This document shows, in pieces, positions 61,325 to 64,000 of a DNA stretch of 64,000 bases. Each line of letters begins with the position of its first letter. Positions within the stretch are counted from its first letter, which is position 1. The notes under the pieces are model-generated. The model was not told the origin of the DNA. It saw only the letters and a list, made by a program, of their open reading frames with translations, and did no database searches. Origin of the DNA: Chitinophaga agrisoli (GTDB lineage: Bacteria > Bacteroidota > Bacteroidia > Chitinophagales > Chitinophagaceae); contig NZ_VUOC01000002.1 in NCBI RefSeq assembly GCF_008386695.1, positions 62,001 to 126,000 on the forward strand. The letters are read 5' to 3'. Both the position numbers and the translations under genes were made by a program.

Positions 61325-62419
61325 CTGCTAACAGTCAGTCAAATATCGCTTACCCAGTTCAAGAACTACGCACACCGGGCCTTCCGCTTCGGAAAACGGG
61401 TGGTGGGCATTACCGGCCGCAACGGCAGCGGTAAGACCAATCTCCTGGACGCCATTTATTACCTCTGCTTCACCAAAAGCTATTTTAGCAGTAACGAAGG
61501 GCAGAATACCCAGTACCATACCAACGGCTTCCGCCTGGATGGGTTGCTGGAGCGCAACCGCCAGGAGCACCGGATCATATGCACCCTTAAGGATGGCAAA
61601 AAGGACATTTCCCTGGATGGCGACAGCTACGACCGCTTTTCCCGCCACATCGGCCAGTTCCCCGCCGTGATGATCGCCCCGGACGATGCGGAGATCATCC
61701 TGGGCGGCAGCGAGGAGCGCCGTAAATGGCTCGATGGCCTGCTCTCCCAGCTGTATCCCGGCTACCTGGAGCACCTGATCACTTACAATAAAGTGCTGCA
61801 GCAACGGAACAGCCTGCTCAAGACCATTGCCACACAGGGCCGCAACCAGGACGCCTTGCTGGACGTATTTGACCAGCAGCTGGCGGAGCACGGCGTACCC
61901 GTATTTGAAAAACGCCAGGAATTCCTGCCTGCCTTTATACAACAGGTGCAAAAACTATATGATTACCTGGCCGGCAAACATGAGGTGGTGAACATCCAGT
62001 ACCAGTGCCACCTGTTGGAGCAATCCCTGCCGGCCCTCCTGGCTGCCAACCGCCATAAGGATATGATCTTGCAGCGCACCAGCGGCGGCATCCACCGTGA
62101 TGATCTCCTTTTCCTGCTGGATGATCATGCCATGAAGTCCAGCGCCTCCCAGGGCCAACGCAAAAGTTTCCTGTTTGCCCTCAAACTGGCCCAATACGAA
62201 GTGGTCAAACAACAGAAAAAATTCCCTCCGCTCCTGCTGCTGGATGATGTATTTGAAAAACTAGACCAGGAACGCGTAACGCGTCTTATCCGGCTAGTGA
62301 ACAGTAAAGAATACGGACAGGTATTTATAACAGATACACATGCATCCCGTTTGAATGATGCCTTTGCAGAAAATGCGGCTGAATTTCAGTTGATTGAAAT
62401 GGAAGCAACCAACGATTAA
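61325..62419 (+). CDS. recF: DNA replication and repair protein RecF, start codon CTG
   Basis: RecF is an SMC-like ATPase that loads RecA at gaps through RecO and RecR. Walker A is GITGRNGSGKTN, the signature region TKSYFSSNEGQ follows, and the end has the Walker B LLLLDDVFEKLD and the ADTHASRL-like tail (FITDTHASRL). The in-frame protein with family-like N-terminus is LTVSQISLTQFKNYAHRAFRFGKRVVG. No ATG or GTG precedes it in frame after the stop at 61313, so CTG 61325 is the best start. That gives 364 residues, the usual length. GTG 61400 would cut off the first strand. Confidence 0.9.
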   Translation: MLTVSQISLTQFKNYAHRAFRFGKRVVGITGRNGSGKTNLLDAIYYLCFTKSYFSSNEGQNTQYHTNGFRLDGLLERNRQEHRIICTLKDGKKDISLDGDSYDRFSRHIGQFPAVMIAPDDAEIILGGSEERRKWLDGLLSQLYPGYLEHLITYNKVLQQRNSLLKTIATQGRNQDALLDVFDQQLAEHGVPVFEKRQEFLPAFIQQVQKLYDYLAGKHEVVNIQYQCHLLEQSLPALLAANRHKDMILQRTSGGIHRDDLLFLLDDHAMKSSASQGQRKSFLFALKLAQYEVVKQQKKFPPLLLLDDVFEKLDQERVTRLIRLVNSKEYGQVFITDTHASRLNDAFAENAAEFQLIEMEATND

Positions 62420-62502
62420 TACGCCATAGCCGTTATGGTGATACAAGTTTGTTACGCGGTGGTTAATGGCCGATTAAATACGGCAACGTCCTCATTAATG
62501 CC

Positions 62503-62510
62503 TATATTTG
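62503..62510 (+). promoter_or_regulatory. -7 promoter box of the DUF721 gene
   Basis: TATATTTG matches TAnnTTTG and ends five bases before ATG 62516. A normal offset would put the transcript start at or next to the ATG, so the message may be leaderless. Confidence 0.45.
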
Positions 62511-62515
62511 CCCTT

Positions 62516-62803
62516 ATGCGTCATGGTATCAGCTCAATAGGAGATGCCCTCCGGGAATATATGAATAAAAGCCGCATGAAACCGCGGATGATGGAAGTGC
62601 GTATACAGGAAAACTGGGAACAGATGATGGGTAAGACCATTGCCCGGTATACGGAAAGTATCCAGCTCTTTGACGCTAAGCTGATCATCACTACCAATGT
62701 AGCTCCCCTTAAACAAGAACTTAACTACGCTAAAGACAAGATCATCAAACTCGTAAATGAAATGTTGGGAGAACCGGCTGTACGGGAAGTGATCATAAAA
62801 TAA
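62516..62803 (+). CDS. DUF721 (DciA-like) protein
   Basis: This 95-residue protein is of the DUF721/DciA family: GDALREYMNKSRMKPRMMEVRIQENWEQMMGKTIARYTESIQLFDAKLIITTNVAPLKQELNYAKDKIIKLVNEMLGEP (segments as seen, split). DciA proteins interact with the replicative helicase in many bacteria, and the gene is often near recF. The frame opens at 62435, but the promoter box directly before ATG 62516 and the homologous start (MRHGISSIGDALREY) favour the short form. It is next to recF, which fits a replication role. Confidence 0.88.
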   Translation: MRHGISSIGDALREYMNKSRMKPRMMEVRIQENWEQMMGKTIARYTESIQLFDAKLIITTNVAPLKQELNYAKDKIIKLVNEMLGEPAVREVIIK

Positions 62804-62868
62804 AAATGTGCAAATGATAATGCATGGCTGCATCTCATTTGCACATTTGCATATCTGCACATCAGTTA
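62802..62868. repeat. Octad array between DUF721 and DUF4252 genes
   Basis: The array starts at the DUF721 stop codon and ends at the DUF4252 stop codon (62868-62866). It shares with the array at 57436-57487 a core of over 40 bases at about 90 percent identity, with differences at the g/a, c/g and t/c positions: ATGTGCAAATGAT-x-ATGCAT and CTGCAT-x-TCATTTGCACAT. Right-side units run in the 8-bp register. Confidence 0.7.
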
Positions 62869-63372
62869 GTCATTCTTCGCAAAATGGTCAATAAGATTCT
62901 GCACATCGCTCATTAAAAGGCTGGTGTGCAGGTGCACCATTACCAGTTCCTCTTCGTCCTTTAACAGCATCACCACATTTCCCAATTCATCATCTTTCCC
63001 TTTGTTAAGCATATATATGGTGCTGCCTTCATCACGTACGGTCATCAGCTCTTCCATATGCTCTTTTTCAATGAGGTTCCTGCGCAGCTGGTGTAGCGAT
63101 TCACTGTTAACCGGGCCGTCGATATAATATACTTTCAGCCGGCTGATCTTCTGCATTAAACGTTTGGCAACCACCGCTTCATCCTGTTCGTCTCCAATCA
63201 GGCGGGCGGGTATCAGGGCGCCGCCTATTTTTATCAGGAAGCCCAGGCCAGCACGTAAGGTTTCTGCGCTATCACCACACTGGCGCTGGAATTTCTTCAG
63301 GTATTTCTCTTGAGCAGTAGCCGGGCCGGCTAAAAAAGCCAGGCATATCAGCAGGGCAGTGAGCTGTTTCAT
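62866..63372 (-). CDS. DUF4252 domain protein (second of pair)
   Basis: This 168-residue protein has a signal peptide ending near ATAQ (residue 21) and the DUF4252 fold: ISRLKVYYIDGPVNSES, MEELMTVRDEGSTIYMLNKGKDDELGNVVMLLKDEEELVMVHLHTSLLM, ending DVQNLIDHF. It overlaps the first DUF4252 gene by four bases (ATGA), so translation is coupled. DUF4252 proteins are small periplasmic or outer-membrane-associated proteins of unknown function, often beside an ECF sigma factor and anti-sigma gene. None is visible within the window. Confidence 0.85.
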   Translation of the reverse strand: MKQLTALLICLAFLAGPATAQEKYLKKFQRQCGDSAETLRAGLGFLIKIGGALIPARLIGDEQDEAVVAKRLMQKISRLKVYYIDGPVNSESLHQLRRNLIEKEHMEELMTVRDEGSTIYMLNKGKDDELGNVVMLLKDEEELVMVHLHTSLLMSDVQNLIDHFAKND

Positions 63373-63890
63373 TTCTTTAGTTTTTTGAGGTTATCCATAC
63401 CATGTATATTCATGCCGCTTGCGATCTGTGAGATCTCGTTCAGGTCAATATCTCCCAGGAGGCTCATCGCAACAAATTCATCTGTACTGCCTACCAGCAT
63501 GACCAGCTCAGAGATATTGCCTTTCGCATTTTCCTTTACCAGGAATTTCAGGTCCGTATCATCGTCGCGTACGGTCATCAGTTCTTCAAAATCCTTGGTA
63601 AGAAAGTTTGCTGCTTCTTTATACAATCTGGAGCCGTCTTTGGCGTCTTCTTTCGCCAGGATGCGCAGGCCTTTCAGCTTTTTTACCACCTGCATGAACT
63701 GCTGTCCTTCGCCGGTGTTGATATCCAGCTTACTGAACATGCTGAACATCTTGGGGGTGATGCTCACCAGGGTAAAACTGCGGTCGTCTTCATATTTCTG
63801 GAAAAAACGGTCTATTACGCTGGTCTGTACCTGGGCGGATAGTTGCAGGCTGGCTGCAATAAATATTAATATGATCGTGATCTTTTTCAT
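63369..63890 (-). CDS. DUF4252 domain protein (first of pair)
   Basis: This 173-residue protein has a signal peptide ending near LSAQ (residue 20), KLKGLRILAKED, and a second conserved strand block (FEELMTVRDDDTDLKFLVKENAKGNISELVMLVGSTDEFVAMSLLGDIDL). It ends with a basic tail (DNLKKLKK). The arrangement of strands matches its neighbour at 62866, so the pair comes from duplication. Function is unknown; membership of an ECF-sigma operon extending beyond the right edge is likely by analogy. Confidence 0.85.
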   Translation of the reverse strand: MKKITIILIFIAASLQLSAQVQTSVIDRFFQKYEDDRSFTLVSITPKMFSMFSKLDINTGEGQQFMQVVKKLKGLRILAKEDAKDGSRLYKEAANFLTKDFEELMTVRDDDTDLKFLVKENAKGNISELVMLVGSTDEFVAMSLLGDIDLNEISQIASGMNIHGMDNLKKLKK

Positions 63891-63952
63891 AGTTTGTTCG
63901 TTTGATGTTGAATGCGGGATAACGGATGGATTGATGAATACGGGCGCCGGAC

Positions 63953-63970
63953 CGGATGTCCGGACATCCG
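63953..63970. promoter_or_regulatory. 18-bp perfect palindrome upstream of the DUF4252 pair
   Basis: CGGATGTCCGGACATCCG at 63953-63970 is its own reverse complement. It lies 63 bases upstream of the first DUF4252 start codon. A repressor or activator operator is one reading, a small hairpin another. The base content differs from the surrounding sequence. Confidence 0.4.
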
Positions 63971-64000
63971 ATTATACCTTCATTCGTATCGTGCTATGCA

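Noticed and set aside
63891-64000. Coding end of an upstream gene at the right edge
   Set aside because: All three minus-strand frames meet stops within a few codons, so no partial gene can be supported.

Overview
The window looks like chromosome from a member of the Bacteroidota, most likely Chitinophagaceae and Chitinophaga-like. The basis is a SusC/SusD pair, a stand-alone TonB receptor, type IX secretion (T9SS) C-terminal sorting domains on giant secreted proteins, an SpmA-SpmB fusion, a pyruvate dehydrogenase E1 alpha of Bacteroidota type, tandem DUF4252 genes, and promoters of the Bacteroidota form TTTG-N19-21-TAnnTTTG. The genus is an inference. No tRNA, rRNA, CRISPR array, insertion sequence or phage gene was recognised.

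Layout. Positions 1-20600 are ordinary chromosome: a lipoprotein, a TonB receptor, ychF, an SpmA/B-like membrane protein, a YeiH-type transporter, a YdeI-type protein, an ArsR/SRPBCC pair with a readable double operator, methyltransferases, an orphan susCD pair, a thiamine-binding protein, a GNAT-nitrilase fusion, a T9SS cargo protein, a 4Fe-4S-type uracil-DNA glycosylase and a glycosyltransferase. Positions 57500-64000 are again housekeeping: an EVE protein, a LutA-like protein, ribH, a TPR membrane protein, pdhA, recF, a DUF721 protein and two DUF4252 proteins.

Positions about 20640-57390 form a large exopolysaccharide (EPS) locus. A leftward operon (37497 to 29004) carries a response regulator, an initiating sugar-phosphate transferase with a receiver-like N-terminal domain, two GT2 enzymes, an asparagine-synthase homologue, a GT4 enzyme, a methyltransferase and a GT14 enzyme. 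A rightward operon (39606 onward) carries a Wzc-like chain-length/ATPase protein, an acyltransferase, a 37-residue one-TM protein absent from ordinary gene calls, a Wzy/ligase, a half-length TolC-like protein, a secreted alpha/beta hydrolase, a Tat-type gluconate-dehydrogenase subunit 3, another GT2 and a second acyltransferase. It is followed by a 2118-residue hydrolase/adhesin-like protein and a GMC oxidoreductase. A Wzx flippase and a divergent 2071-residue esterase/beta-helix/13xPKD protein flank the block. No Wza-type export protein is visible. The likely working model is: a lipid-linked repeat unit is built, acylated, flipped and polymerised. The product is then met outside the cell by three related secreted hydrolases and possibly by a periplasmic oxidase pair. 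The order of synthesis is established for Wzx/Wzy systems; the role of the hydrolases and oxidase here is inference.

The intergenic DNA is also notable. Several gaps consist almost entirely of short-period arrays: heptads NNTTAGY, octads RATGTGCN, and an 11-bp phased array after wzx. They begin at or within a few bases of stop codons and often fold into long hairpins. The recF gene has no ATG at its expected start and is preceded by a leader with competing pairings.
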